Positions 8,461 to 16,229 of a DNA stretch of 23,538 bases are shown piece by piece. Positions within the stretch are counted from its first letter, which is position 1. Each line of letters begins with the position of its first letter. Under the pieces are notes generated by a model. The model was not told where the DNA came from. It made no database searches and saw only the letters and a program-made list of their open reading frames with translations. A program made the translations under genes and the position numbers. This DNA comes from Dyadobacter fermentans (lineage in GTDB: Bacteria; Bacteroidota; Bacteroidia; Cytophagales; Spirosomataceae), in contig NZ_JAHXBN010000040.1 of NCBI RefSeq assembly GCF_019924045.1, forward strand, positions 1 through 23,538. Reading direction: 5' to 3'.

Positions 8461-10334
8461 TAGCGGCCTATATAAAGCATTAAAACAGAAATATCCGAAG
8501 GGCTGACGCCGCTGATGCGCGACGCCTGGCCGATCGTGGAAGGACGTGTTCTTTTCAGTTTTTCACGGCCTTCAAAGGACAAGGAAGTGACCCCATCGTA
8601 GTTGAAATTCTCTACAATCGCGAGGTTTTCCAGCTTGTTCATTTTCTCCACGAGCAGCATTTCTTTTTCAATGTAGCTGTCGTATTTCAAATTGATCTCG
8701 GCTTGCTGTACGGAATCGATGCTATATTCGGCGAGCAATTCGGTTACCACAGGGCTGGCTTCCAGCAACTGATCGATGGAAATCTGCGGCCTTCTAAGCA
8801 GCTGCGCTATCGCGATTTTCTCCCGTATCGGCGCGGTACCGATCGCTTCGAGCGCTGGATTGATCTCGTCGGGCGTCAACTTGGTGGCGCTCAGTTTGGC
8901 GATAATTTCTTCGGTTTCGCGTTTCTTTTTGCGTACTGCCTCTACCCTTTCGTTGCTGGCCAGTCCGATTTCGTAGCCCTTTTCAGTAAGCCTTAAATCG
9001 GCATTATCCTGGCGGAGCAATGTGCGGTATTCAGCGCGGGATGTGAACATGCGGTAAGGCTCTTCGGTACCTTTGTTAATGAGGTCGTCGATGAGCACGC
9101 CGATGTACGCTTCGGATCTTTTCAGAACGAATGGGTCCAGATCGTTCACATTGCGGTGCGCATTGATGCCGGCCATCAGTCCCTGGCAGGCGGCTTCTTC
9201 GTAGCCTGTGGTACCGTTGATCTGCCCTGCAAAAAACAGGTTCTTCACCAGGTGCGTTTCGAGCGTCGACTTCAGTTGCGTTGGCGGGAAGTAATCGTAT
9301 TCGATCGCGTAGCCCGGGCGGAACATCTTGGCATTTTCGAAGCCGGGGATTTTCCGAAGTGCAGCATATTGGACGTCTTCCGGCAGCGAGGTCGAGAAGC
9401 CATTGACATAGACTTCCACGGTATCCCACCCTTCCGGTTCTACGAAAATTTGGTGACGGTCCTTATCCGCAAAGCGATTGATCTTGTCCTCCACCGACGG
9501 GCAGTACCGGGGCCCTAGCCCTTTAATGCGACCCGAAAACATCGGAGATTTTTCGAATCCGGTTTTCAATACATCGTGTACTTCCTGGTTGGTGTAGGTG
9601 ATCCAGCAGCTGCGCTGTTTGGCGAGCGGCTTGGTATCGGTGTAGGAGAACTTGGCCGGGTTTTCGTCGCCGGGTTGCTCCTCCATTTTCGAGTAGTCGA
9701 GCGAGCGGCCATCCACGCGCGGGGGCGTGCCGGTTTTCATACGCCCGGCTTCGAAGCCGAGCGTTACCAATTGCTCAGTCAAACCGGTCGCGGACTTCTC
9801 TCCCGTGCGGCCTCCACCGAAGTTCTTTTCGCCGATATGGATAAGGCCATTCAGGAAAGTACCGTTGGTTAGGACCACAGCCTTCGAGCGTATTTCAATG
9901 CCCAGGCTCGTTACTACTCCACAGGCTTTGCCATCCTCGACGATGATATTCTTGGCAGTGTCCTGCCAGAAGTCGACGTTCGGATTGTTCTCGAGAATGG
10001 ATCTCCATTCCTCGGCAAACCTCACCCGGTCGCTTTGGCAACGTGGGCTCCACATGGCCGGACCTTTGGAGAGGTTGAGCATCCGAAACTGGATCATCGT
10101 TTTGTCGGAGACGATCCCCGACTGCCCGCCGAGCGCGTCGATCTCCCGGACGATCTGTCCTTTCGCGACGCCCCCCATGGCAGGGTTGCACGACATCTGT
10201 GCGATGGTGTGCATATTCATTGTGATCAGCAGTACGGAGGAGCCCATCGTCGCTGCGGCAGCGGCGGCTTCGCATCCGGCATGGCCTGCGCCTACCACGA
10301 TCACATCATATTCCTGAAACATATTATTACTCAC
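8460..10334 (-). CDS. mnmG: tRNA uridine-5-carboxymethylaminomethyl(34) synthesis enzyme MnmG (GidA)
   Basis: MnmG works with MnmE to install the carboxymethylaminomethyl group on U34 of certain tRNAs, using FAD, NADH and a folate derivative in the cytoplasm. At 624 residues it is full length. It has the FAD Rossmann motif VGAGHAGCEAA (14-24), the conserved CNPAMGGVAKGQIVREIDALGG segment near 50-70, the FNGTTGYEEAACQGLMAGINA-type FAD region (here as INGTTGYEEAACQG), and the helical C-terminal domain ending RPSTIGQASRISGVSPSDISVLM that contacts MnmE. It lies between ybeY and the methyltransferase. mnmG is a frequent neighbour of bacterial replication origins, which matches the DnaA boxes 2.6 kb away. 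Confidence 0.97.
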   Translation of the reverse strand: MSNNMFQEYDVIVVGAGHAGCEAAAAAATMGSSVLLITMNMHTIAQMSCNPAMGGVAKGQIVREIDALGGQSGIVSDKTMIQFRMLNLSKGPAMWSPRCQSDRVRFAEEWRSILENNPNVDFWQDTAKNIIVEDGKACGVVTSLGIEIRSKAVVLTNGTFLNGLIHIGEKNFGGGRTGEKSATGLTEQLVTLGFEAGRMKTGTPPRVDGRSLDYSKMEEQPGDENPAKFSYTDTKPLAKQRSCWITYTNQEVHDVLKTGFEKSPMFSGRIKGLGPRYCPSVEDKINRFADKDRHQIFVEPEGWDTVEVYVNGFSTSLPEDVQYAALRKIPGFENAKMFRPGYAIEYDYFPPTQLKSTLETHLVKNLFFAGQINGTTGYEEAACQGLMAGINAHRNVNDLDPFVLKRSEAYIGVLIDDLINKGTEEPYRMFTSRAEYRTLLRQDNADLRLTEKGYEIGLASNERVEAVRKKKRETEEIIAKLSATKLTPDEINPALEAIGTAPIREKIAIAQLLRRPQISIDQLLEASPVVTELLAEYSIDSVQQAEINLKYDSYIEKEMLLVEKMNKLENLAIVENFNYDGVTSLSFEGREKLKRTRPSTIGQASRISGVSPSDISVLMLYIGR

Positions 10335-10357
10335 TTGTTAAACCACTTTAATTAAAG

Positions 10358-10373
10358 TGTTCCACGTGGAAAT
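10358..10373. promoter_or_regulatory. parS: parS-like centromere site
   Basis: TGTTCCACGTGGAAAT matches the palindromic ParB-binding site TGTTCCACGTGGAACA at 14 of 16 positions, including the full central TTCCACGTGGAA. It occupies the 43-base gap between the mnmG start and the ybeY stop. Chromosomal parS sites typically cluster close to oriC and are often found near gidA/mnmG. I saw only this one good copy; no parA or parB gene is in the window. Confidence 0.72.
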
Positions 10374-10377
10374 TTAA

Positions 10378-10791
10378 CTAGAACAGCCTAAGATACTCAT
10401 CTTCTTTAGCCCTCATGGCTGTTTTAAGCGCTTCACTCGTGTCGTCATGACCCGCGAGATGTAGCAGCCCGTGAATGAGCACACGGCGCATTTCTGTGTC
10501 AAAATCGGTGTGGAACGTTGCTGCGTTCTCGCGTACCCTGTCTACACTGATGTAAATATCCCCCTCCAATTGATTGTCTTCCTCACTATTGTCAAACGTA
10601 ATGATGTCAGTGAAATAGTCGTGGTCGAGATACTCCTTATTGATTTCGAGAAGGTATTCGTCCGAACAGAACACGTAATTCAGTTGAGATAACTCATAAC
10701 CTTCTGAAATTGAGGCGTTTTTGATCCATTTTTTCGTTTTTAACGGATTAACTACCTTAAAATCAATGTCTTCTGAGAAGAAACTTACCAT
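10378..10791 (-). CDS. ybeY: Endoribonuclease YbeY, 16S rRNA maturation factor
   Basis: YbeY is a zinc-dependent RNase involved in 16S 3'-end maturation and ribosome quality control. The 137-residue protein has normal length and carries the metal-site signature HGLLHLAGHDD near residue 110. Two histidines (H-x3-H) match the usual ligands; the third position of the usual HGxLHLxGYDH motif is Asp, which I recall as common in Bacteroidota members. The ITFDNSEEDNQLEGDIYIS segment also fits the family. It is followed by mnmG after a 43-base gap containing the parS-like site, and is probably co-transcribed with mnmG and the methyltransferase from a promoter near 10870. Confidence 0.93.
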   Translation of the reverse strand: MVSFFSEDIDFKVVNPLKTKKWIKNASISEGYELSQLNYVFCSDEYLLEINKEYLDHDYFTDIITFDNSEEDNQLEGDIYISVDRVRENAATFHTDFDTEMRRVLIHGLLHLAGHDDTSEALKTAMRAKEDEYLRLF

Positions 10792-10869
10792 GTTTGATAG
10801 TCATACACCACCGCCCGGTTAAGCGGCGCCGGGTGCATGATATTTAAATATTTGATCGTAAATAATTTA

Positions 10870-10877
10870 CAAACTTA
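10870..10877 (-). promoter_or_regulatory. Promoter -7 element upstream of ybeY-mnmG
   Basis: The minus strand reads TAAGTTTG, an exact TAnnTTTG, about 80 bases upstream of the ybeY start. At 19 bases further upstream there is ATG rather than TTG, so the -33 element is imperfect. It is the best promoter candidate for the ybeY-mnmG-methyltransferase operon. Confidence 0.5.
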
Positions 10878-10901
10878 CGAAGTCTGTCATTAAGAACATG
10901 A

Positions 10902-10954
10902 AAAACAAGGGATAGCGTCTGTAAACCCCTGTTAAAAAGAGTTAACGCTATCCC
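10902..10954 (-). terminator. Putative terminator after the DUF4175 gene
   Basis: GGGATAGCGT (10909-10918) and ACGCTATCCC (10945-10954) are a perfect 10-bp inverted repeat with a 26-base loop. On the minus strand the stem is followed by TTGTTTTTC. It starts 30 bases downstream of the DUF4175-type stop codon. The long loop and broken U-tract make it less typical than the other terminators here. Confidence 0.55.
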
Positions 10955-10984
10955 CTACCCTAGCCCAACAAAATGGGCGCGTGA

Positions 10985-13900
10985 TCAGTTCTTGGCCTGG
11001 TATTTACGGAAGTAGCTGTCCACCTCACGTTTGTAGAATGGTGAGAATGTAGGCGGTATTGTGCGAAGCAGCTCAGTTTGCTTCTCTTTTTCGCGGATGT
11101 ATTTTTCAAATGCGGCAGGCGGATTTTTCGGTAGCTGCTTCGCTGCTTGTGCCTTGCGCTGCTCGTCTTCGTCCTGCTCTTTCATCGCTTTCTCCGATTC
11201 GAGCAGACGCGTAGTGATCTCCTGGTTGCGTTTGATGAGCTCCGGCGTCACGCGTTTGTTTACGAGGTCGGTTTCGGTTTCGTCCATCTTGTCGGCAATG
11301 TCTTGCAATTCTTTGCCCATTTGCTGGCCTTGCTTGGTGCCTTTTTGTTGTTCCATCAGGTCCTGGATCATCTTGCGGATCGCGGCCTGCTGCGCGGCCA
11401 TACGAGCAAGCTGTTCCGACTGGTTGCCCTGCCCTTCCTTACCCTGGCCAAGCTGCTTGATCTGCCCGTTCAGTTTCTCCTGCATTTCGCCCATGCCGGG
11501 TTGCTCGCCTTTCTGCTTGCCCTTCTTGCCTTTGCCGGCACCGGGCATGGCCATCGCCATTTGCTGCTGCATTTGGTTGAACACGTCGCTTAGCATTAGT
11601 GCGAGGTTGTTCATAGAAGTCATGGCGAATTGCTGCTTCGAGGTAGCGACATTAATCTGCCGGTCCTTGATGCTCTTCACACTTTCGTTCATGTACGACT
11701 TCATATCATTCAGCTCGCGGGTGATGAACGACTGGATCTGGACCACGCGACCGGCCAATGCATAGAGGCTATCCTCGACGATCTTCGCATCGTCTTTCAG
11801 TTTCAGTTGCTGTTGGCCGAGTTTCACAAAACGCGGGTCTTGCAGGCTCACACCGCGGAAGTCTTTCATTAATGTCTCCTGGTCGAAGGACAATGTGATC
11901 AGGTTTTCCAGAATGTCGCGCAACGCATCGAGGTTTTCCTGCATTTGCTCCATTTCCGCCGACTCCATTTGTTCCTGCATCGACTGCGCCATTTTCTTCA
12001 TCGATTTTGCCGCATTTTTTTGCGACTGAGAGGCTTTCTGGTTCTGTTGCTTATCGAGCTGCTGCTTGCTCTGTTCCATTTGCTCAGAGGCGTTTTTTTG
12101 CTCCTCTTTCTGCATATCGAGCTCCTGTTCCAGCTCCTTGCTCATTTCCTCGATTTCCTTGCTGTTTTCCTGGGCCTTTTTGAAGTCGTCCTGGATTTTC
12201 TCCTGCTCTTTTTTCAGGTCCTGATTTTTGCCCTGCTTCTCGTCGCCGTTCTTGTTTTTATCGTTCTGTTCCGATTTTTCCGCGAGGTCTTCTTCCTTAT
12301 CGGCCAAATCGTTCAGTTTTTCGGCCAGGTTTTCCATTTTCTGCTCCATTTGCATTTGCTTGAAGAGCTTCATGGTTCTTTCCAGTTCTTTTTCCAGGTT
12401 ATTTTCCTTGTTACGGAGCTTTTCGAGCATGGTCGACATCCGTTCGCTCTGTTTTTGCTCCAAAAGCTTCTTGAGCTCTTTATACAGCTTCTCGGTGTCC
12501 TCATCCATCAAATCGTTCATCAGCTTCTGCAACTGCTCGATCTTTGCCTGCAACTCGGGACTCTGCTGGTTGAACTGCCGGGCCTTTTCATTGGCATCCT
12601 GGTGCTTTTCTTTCAAAGCCTCCAATTCCTTCATTAGCTCCTCTCGCTTGCGCAGTACTTCCTCGATCTGTTTCTGCTCTTTAAAATCGAGCTCTTTATT
12701 GCTTTTTAACCGATTATCGAGGTTTTCGATATCCTTTTGCAGGCTCTGCGCCTTTTTCATCGCCGACTGCATCTGATTTTCGGTTGCCTGCTCCGATTTG
12801 CGTACCTCGGCTTCAAGCTGATCTTTGGACGGCACCGTAAACTGGATCGAGCGCGAACGGGCGCTTTTCGCACCATTCACGCCGTCATTGTCCCATACCT
12901 GGGCATAATACTCGATTTTATCACCCGGCGCGAGTTTGAGGCTATCTACATACCATTGGAAGAAGAAACTCTGGGTATTCACGGTTTTATTAAATGGAAT
13001 AGGAATGCTCTTCGGCGCCGCAGGCTTGTCCTCATTGGCTCTTTTGACAGAATAAAACATCCGAAGCTGTGAAAACCCGTAATCGTCGCTGATCGAACCG
13101 CCGAGTACCAGGTAATTGTATAATGTCGTATCCTGGAAATTTTCGAGGTTCATCACCGGATATTTGTCGGGAATTACATTGATGAAATAACCGATCTTGT
13201 CCGAATTGGTAGTTTGCTCGTTTTTGAGGTTTACCTGGTATTGGGCAGATTTCCGTACGGTCCGGCGGATCTCGAAGTGATCGCCGTTACTCTCCTTAGC
13301 AGTATATAATGCAGAGTCATTCTCGAATTTGATAGCCAATGATTTGGTGGAATTGGTATTAAAATTCCATTCAATCGTTGTGCCTTCCGGTACCGAGAGG
13401 TTCCCTACATTATTCAGCCCTTCCGACGGTTTATTCAAATACGCAGGATAATGCAGGTTCACATCAAACGAGAGTAGCGATGGCCGTTCATTCACTACAA
13501 TGCGGTATTCATCCGAAGCATACCCGGCCGCATCGAAAGAGAATGCGACGTCGCGTTGGAGGTTTTTAAATGTGTAGGAAAAATCCTTTGCGCTTTCCTG
13601 CGTCAGTTTGAAGCGGGTACCATTCTGCACCAGGTAAACGGCGGACGGTATAGCCTCGCCTTTTAAGGTGAGGTTTAATGTAAAATCCTCATTTCTAAAT
13701 GCTTTCAGGCTTTTGTTTTGCAGTTCAAAAGAGAATGGGGCATAGGTGTAGTTTTTCTGAAAATGGATAATGCGGTCCGAACTCGAAGAGAAAAAGGAAG
13801 GGTTGAAAAGTAGAATCACCGCAATGGCAGCGAGCGGGTATACCGCGTATTTCAGCCTTTTTTTATTCTCATTGAAACGAATGGCATCCGAAAAGCGGAC

Positions 13901-14326
13901 GATGAGCAACTGGCTCGATTTCTGCCGGATACTCGCGTCGATCAGGTCCGATTGTGTGCCGGTAAGATTTCGGAGCTGCAATGTATTGACAAGCTTATCC
14001 CCTACCTCCGGGAAATACTGCCCGATCTGCAATGCGGCCTGTTCATCCGAGAGTGGTTTTTTCAAACCGTACAAATGGATCAGCGGCTGCACGACCCATT
14101 GCACAAAAGAAAATACCAGTACTGCCAGGAAACCAAAAAACAGCATCCCGCGAACCAGCGAACTGAACCGCCCGAAATATTCGATCGTATTGAAAAACAA
14201 AAAGACAGTCAGCAACAGCCCGATCGAAAAGATCGCGCCTTTGAGCAACTGGTTCTGATAATATTTCTGACGGTATTCCTGAATGCGTAGCAACAGGCCT
14301 TCCATTGAGGTAGTGAAAGGAGCCAT
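10985..14326 (-). CDS. DUF4175-type membrane-anchored coiled-coil protein
   Basis: A 1,113-residue protein resembling the Bacteroidota DUF4175 group. Three hydrophobic segments (about 29-47, 58-80 and 160-174) anchor the N-terminal part. A beta-rich region of about 180-490 follows, with Ig-like character (FDVNLHYPAYLNKPSEGLNN...). Residues of about 500-790 are a long Lys/Glu/Gln-rich heptad-type coiled coil, then a Met/Gln/Gly/Lys-rich low-complexity stretch (QQMAMAMPGAGKGKKGKQKG) and further helices to the end. The architecture suggests a membrane-tethered extracytoplasmic structural protein; no enzyme motif is visible. An alternative start at Met8 exists. The composition is biased, but no frameshift is seen. 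It lies upstream of ybeY-mnmG but is separated by a putative terminator and promoter. Confidence 0.82.
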   Translation of the reverse strand: MAPFTTSMEGLLLRIQEYRQKYYQNQLLKGAIFSIGLLLTVFLFFNTIEYFGRFSSLVRGMLFFGFLAVLVFSFVQWVVQPLIHLYGLKKPLSDEQAALQIGQYFPEVGDKLVNTLQLRNLTGTQSDLIDASIRQKSSQLLIVRFSDAIRFNENKKRLKYAVYPLAAIAVILLFNPSFFSSSSDRIIHFQKNYTYAPFSFELQNKSLKAFRNEDFTLNLTLKGEAIPSAVYLVQNGTRFKLTQESAKDFSYTFKNLQRDVAFSFDAAGYASDEYRIVVNERPSLLSFDVNLHYPAYLNKPSEGLNNVGNLSVPEGTTIEWNFNTNSTKSLAIKFENDSALYTAKESNGDHFEIRRTVRKSAQYQVNLKNEQTTNSDKIGYFINVIPDKYPVMNLENFQDTTLYNYLVLGGSISDDYGFSQLRMFYSVKRANEDKPAAPKSIPIPFNKTVNTQSFFFQWYVDSLKLAPGDKIEYYAQVWDNDGVNGAKSARSRSIQFTVPSKDQLEAEVRKSEQATENQMQSAMKKAQSLQKDIENLDNRLKSNKELDFKEQKQIEEVLRKREELMKELEALKEKHQDANEKARQFNQQSPELQAKIEQLQKLMNDLMDEDTEKLYKELKKLLEQKQSERMSTMLEKLRNKENNLEKELERTMKLFKQMQMEQKMENLAEKLNDLADKEEDLAEKSEQNDKNKNGDEKQGKNQDLKKEQEKIQDDFKKAQENSKEIEEMSKELEQELDMQKEEQKNASEQMEQSKQQLDKQQNQKASQSQKNAAKSMKKMAQSMQEQMESAEMEQMQENLDALRDILENLITLSFDQETLMKDFRGVSLQDPRFVKLGQQQLKLKDDAKIVEDSLYALAGRVVQIQSFITRELNDMKSYMNESVKSIKDRQINVATSKQQFAMTSMNNLALMLSDVFNQMQQQMAMAMPGAGKGKKGKQKGEQPGMGEMQEKLNGQIKQLGQGKEGQGNQSEQLARMAAQQAAIRKMIQDLMEQQKGTKQGQQMGKELQDIADKMDETETDLVNKRVTPELIKRNQEITTRLLESEKAMKEQDEDEQRKAQAAKQLPKNPPAAFEKYIREKEKQTELLRTIPPTFSPFYKREVDSYFRKYQAKN

Positions 14327-14485
14327 AATGGTTTAGGTATAACTGTGAAGTTTTTATAACGGATACCGCATTCAAAAATTACGAATGCGCATAACCACCG
14401 GAAAACGGTTTCTAAAAACAAAGAAATATAGCGATTTCCCGCGATTTTACCCATAAAATATCCAGAAATCCCGGCATTGTGACAC

Positions 14486-14545
14486 CGGGTGTCGTTACAT
14501 CGGGTGTCGTTACATCGGGCGCCGCCGCGGCTGGTGTCTTTACAT
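14486..14545. repeat. 15-bp tandem repeat array
   Basis: CGGGTGTCGTTACAT occurs twice in exact tandem (14486-14500, 14501-14515). A diverged 15-base unit follows (14516-14530, CGGGCGCCGCCGCGG), then a copy with two mismatches (14531-14545, CTGGTGTCTTTACAT), all in the same 15-base register. The first unit also overlaps a small palindrome, GACACCGGGTGTC (14481-14493). The 252-base gap 14327-14578 between the DUF4175-type gene and the barrel gene otherwise holds only AT-rich sequence with no clear promoter box. Confidence 0.8.
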
Positions 14546-14578
14546 CGGTGCCGTACAACGCGGACGGTCACCAGGTGA

Positions 14579-15319
14579 TCAGAGTGTAATCAGTAAACCG
14601 GCCGACGCGTAGTTGATCCAGTTGAAATTGTAAATCTTGTCGTTATCCGCACCGCCTTCGAGCATGCGGTATCCGAGCTTGAGTCCGATCGTATTATTGA
14701 AGTTATAGGCAATACCGCCGAAGATGTCTTCTGCGCGTCCCTGCTTCGCTGCGAGTGCGTCGCCTTCAAGGATGACGGCCCAGTGATAAGCCGGTTTCCA
14801 GGAAGCATAAAAATTAATGAGCGGTACAAAGCCAAGGTTGTCGTAATGCGTGTCGGCATACTCGCTCTTGAAACGGATGTCGGCGTCGCGTATCTTGGCC
14901 GTAACCCCCGCCCCTACCCTCCACTTTCCATTCGCCAAAAAATCGTAGCGATAGGTAAGCCGGTACGAGTTGAACCGGTAGTCGACATTGATCGGCTGTC
15001 CGGGCAAAAAATTTAAATTGTTGAAATTGGTATTCTGCGCTAACGCCCCGCGGTAGTGAATCGTGAGTGGCGCGAACAATACGGCGATATTGTGACGGTT
15101 ACCAATCCGGTAACCCGCACGAATGCGATAAAACGCACTCCGGTCCAGTTTCAATTGCTCTGGGAGATTCACGCGCGTTCCATTCCCGGCCGGAATTTGT
15201 ACTTTATTGTAACTGGTCCCCAAAATGAGCCCGCCTTCAAGGTCGAAGTTGAACTGTGCGAATGCGGGCGTATATGCGCTGCATATGAGGACGATGAGTG
15301 TGCAAATAGCGGTTTTCAT
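14579..15319 (-). CDS. Predicted outer-membrane beta-barrel protein
   Basis: A 246-residue protein starting at ATG 15319 (MKTAICTLIVLICSAYTPAFAQ), which gives a standard signal peptide with AFAQ cleavage; an upstream in-frame extension of nine residues would spoil it. The mature part alternates hydrophobic and polar residues in repeated amphipathic strands (for example FYRIRAGYRIGNRHNIAVLFAP, SYRLTYRYDF, KWRVGAGVTAKI, TIGLKLGYRMLEGG) and ends in the hydrophobic strand YASAGLLITL. This points to an outer-membrane beta-barrel of the small OmpA/OprF-like size class. I do not recognise a specific function. It follows the trpA terminator, so it is probably expressed separately from the trp operon. 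Confidence 0.78.
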   Translation of the reverse strand: MKTAICTLIVLICSAYTPAFAQFNFDLEGGLILGTSYNKVQIPAGNGTRVNLPEQLKLDRSAFYRIRAGYRIGNRHNIAVLFAPLTIHYRGALAQNTNFNNLNFLPGQPINVDYRFNSYRLTYRYDFLANGKWRVGAGVTAKIRDADIRFKSEYADTHYDNLGFVPLINFYASWKPAYHWAVILEGDALAAKQGRAEDIFGGIAYNFNNTIGLKLGYRMLEGGADNDKIYNFNWINYASAGLLITL

Positions 15320-15390
15320 AGGCAGCATTGGTATATAAAAAAACAAACAACCCGTTACCAGATTGTTTGTACAAAATTGATGCCTGAAGA

Positions 15391-15421
15391 AAAATAAAAT
15401 CGGCCGCTTCGCGGCGATTTT
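15391..15421 (-). terminator. trp operon terminator overlapping the trpA stop codon
   Basis: On the minus strand, AAAATCGCCGC (15411-15421) pairs with GCGGCCGATTTT (15396-15407) around a 3-base loop with one bulged base, then runs into ATTTTT. The upstream arm includes part of the trpA stop codon (15420-15422). It marks the end of the tryptophan operon. Confidence 0.85.
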
Positions 15422-16229
15422 ACGCCGGAATTGCCTCAGAAGAGTTTTTTACCTCCTTAACAAAGGTCCTGATATCATTTTCGAGATCTGTACTTTGCTG
15501 CAACACGCGGATGAACGCACTGCCGATGATCGCGCCGGCAGCATGGCTCGAAGCTTTCACGAAAGTGTCGTGATCTTTGATACCAAATCCGATCAGTCGT
15601 GGATTGCGGAGGTTCAACGCATCGAGTTTTTCGAAGTACGCTTCCATATCTCCACTCACGCCGGATTTCGAACCGGTAACGCTTGCGGAGGAAACGGTGT
15701 AGATAAAACCTTCGCTCACTTCGTCGATCTGGCGAATGCGCGCCTCCGAAGTCTGCGGTGTTACCAGGAAGATGTTCAGCAGCCCGTGTGCGTCGAATAC
15801 GGATTTGTATTCATCCAGGTACACGTCCATCGGCATATCCGGAAGAATTAGTCCATCCACACCTACTTCGGCGCATTTGGCACAGAACTCCTCGATACCA
15901 TATTGCAACACCGGGTTGATATAACCCATGAGCAGCACCGGCACAGTGATCGTCTCCCGCATACCTTGCAGTTGATCAAACAAAATGCGCACAGACATGC
16001 CGTTTTCCAGCGCGCGGTCATTGCTCTGCTGGATGGTCTCTCCGTCGGCCACAGGGTCGGAATAAGGCATTCCTATCTCAACCAGGTCGGCACCGCCATC
16101 CTGCAATGCCCGCAATACGCGGGTGGTGTCGCTCAGCTCCGGGAAACCGGCCGTGAAGTACACGTTCAGCAATCCAGGAGTTTCGGCGTTTTTATTAAAA
16201 TTCTGAAAAAGACTTACAATGCGGTTCAT
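15420..16229 (-). CDS. trpA: Tryptophan synthase alpha subunit
   Basis: The alpha subunit cleaves indole-3-glycerol phosphate to indole and glyceraldehyde 3-phosphate, passing indole to TrpB in the cytoplasmic alpha2beta2 complex. The protein has 269 residues, the usual length. The catalytic acids are visible as Glu51 and Asp62 in DLVEIGMPYSDPVADGETIQ, and the phosphate-binding GFGIKDHDTF and GAIIGSAFIR segments are present near 210-240. Its ATG overlaps the stop of the upstream Dabb gene (ATGA), implying translational coupling. It is the last gene of the trp operon and is separated from trpB by two small genes. Confidence 0.97.
   Translation of the reverse strand: MNRIVSLFQNFNKNAETPGLLNVYFTAGFPELSDTTRVLRALQDGGADLVEIGMPYSDPVADGETIQQSNDRALENGMSVRILFDQLQGMRETITVPVLLMGYINPVLQYGIEEFCAKCAEVGVDGLILPDMPMDVYLDEYKSVFDAHGLLNIFLVTPQTSEARIRQIDEVSEGFIYTVSSASVTGSKSGVSGDMEAYFEKLDALNLRNPRLIGFGIKDHDTFVKASSHAAGAIIGSAFIRVLQQSTDLENDIRTFVKEVKNSSEAIPA

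Noticed and set aside
11945..12637. Long plus-strand reading frame (230 residues, rich in Leu/Phe/His) opposite the DUF4175-type gene
   Set aside because: It is the antisense of the Lys/Glu/Gln-rich coiled coil, whose codons give Leu/Phe on the other strand. Composition is absurd for a real protein and there is no promoter or homology cue.
14209..14571. Minus-strand frame with RCNDT pentapeptide repeats over the 15-bp tandem repeats
   Set aside because: It overlaps the start of the DUF4175-type gene in another frame, has no domain or sensible composition, and the repeats follow trivially from the 15-base DNA unit.
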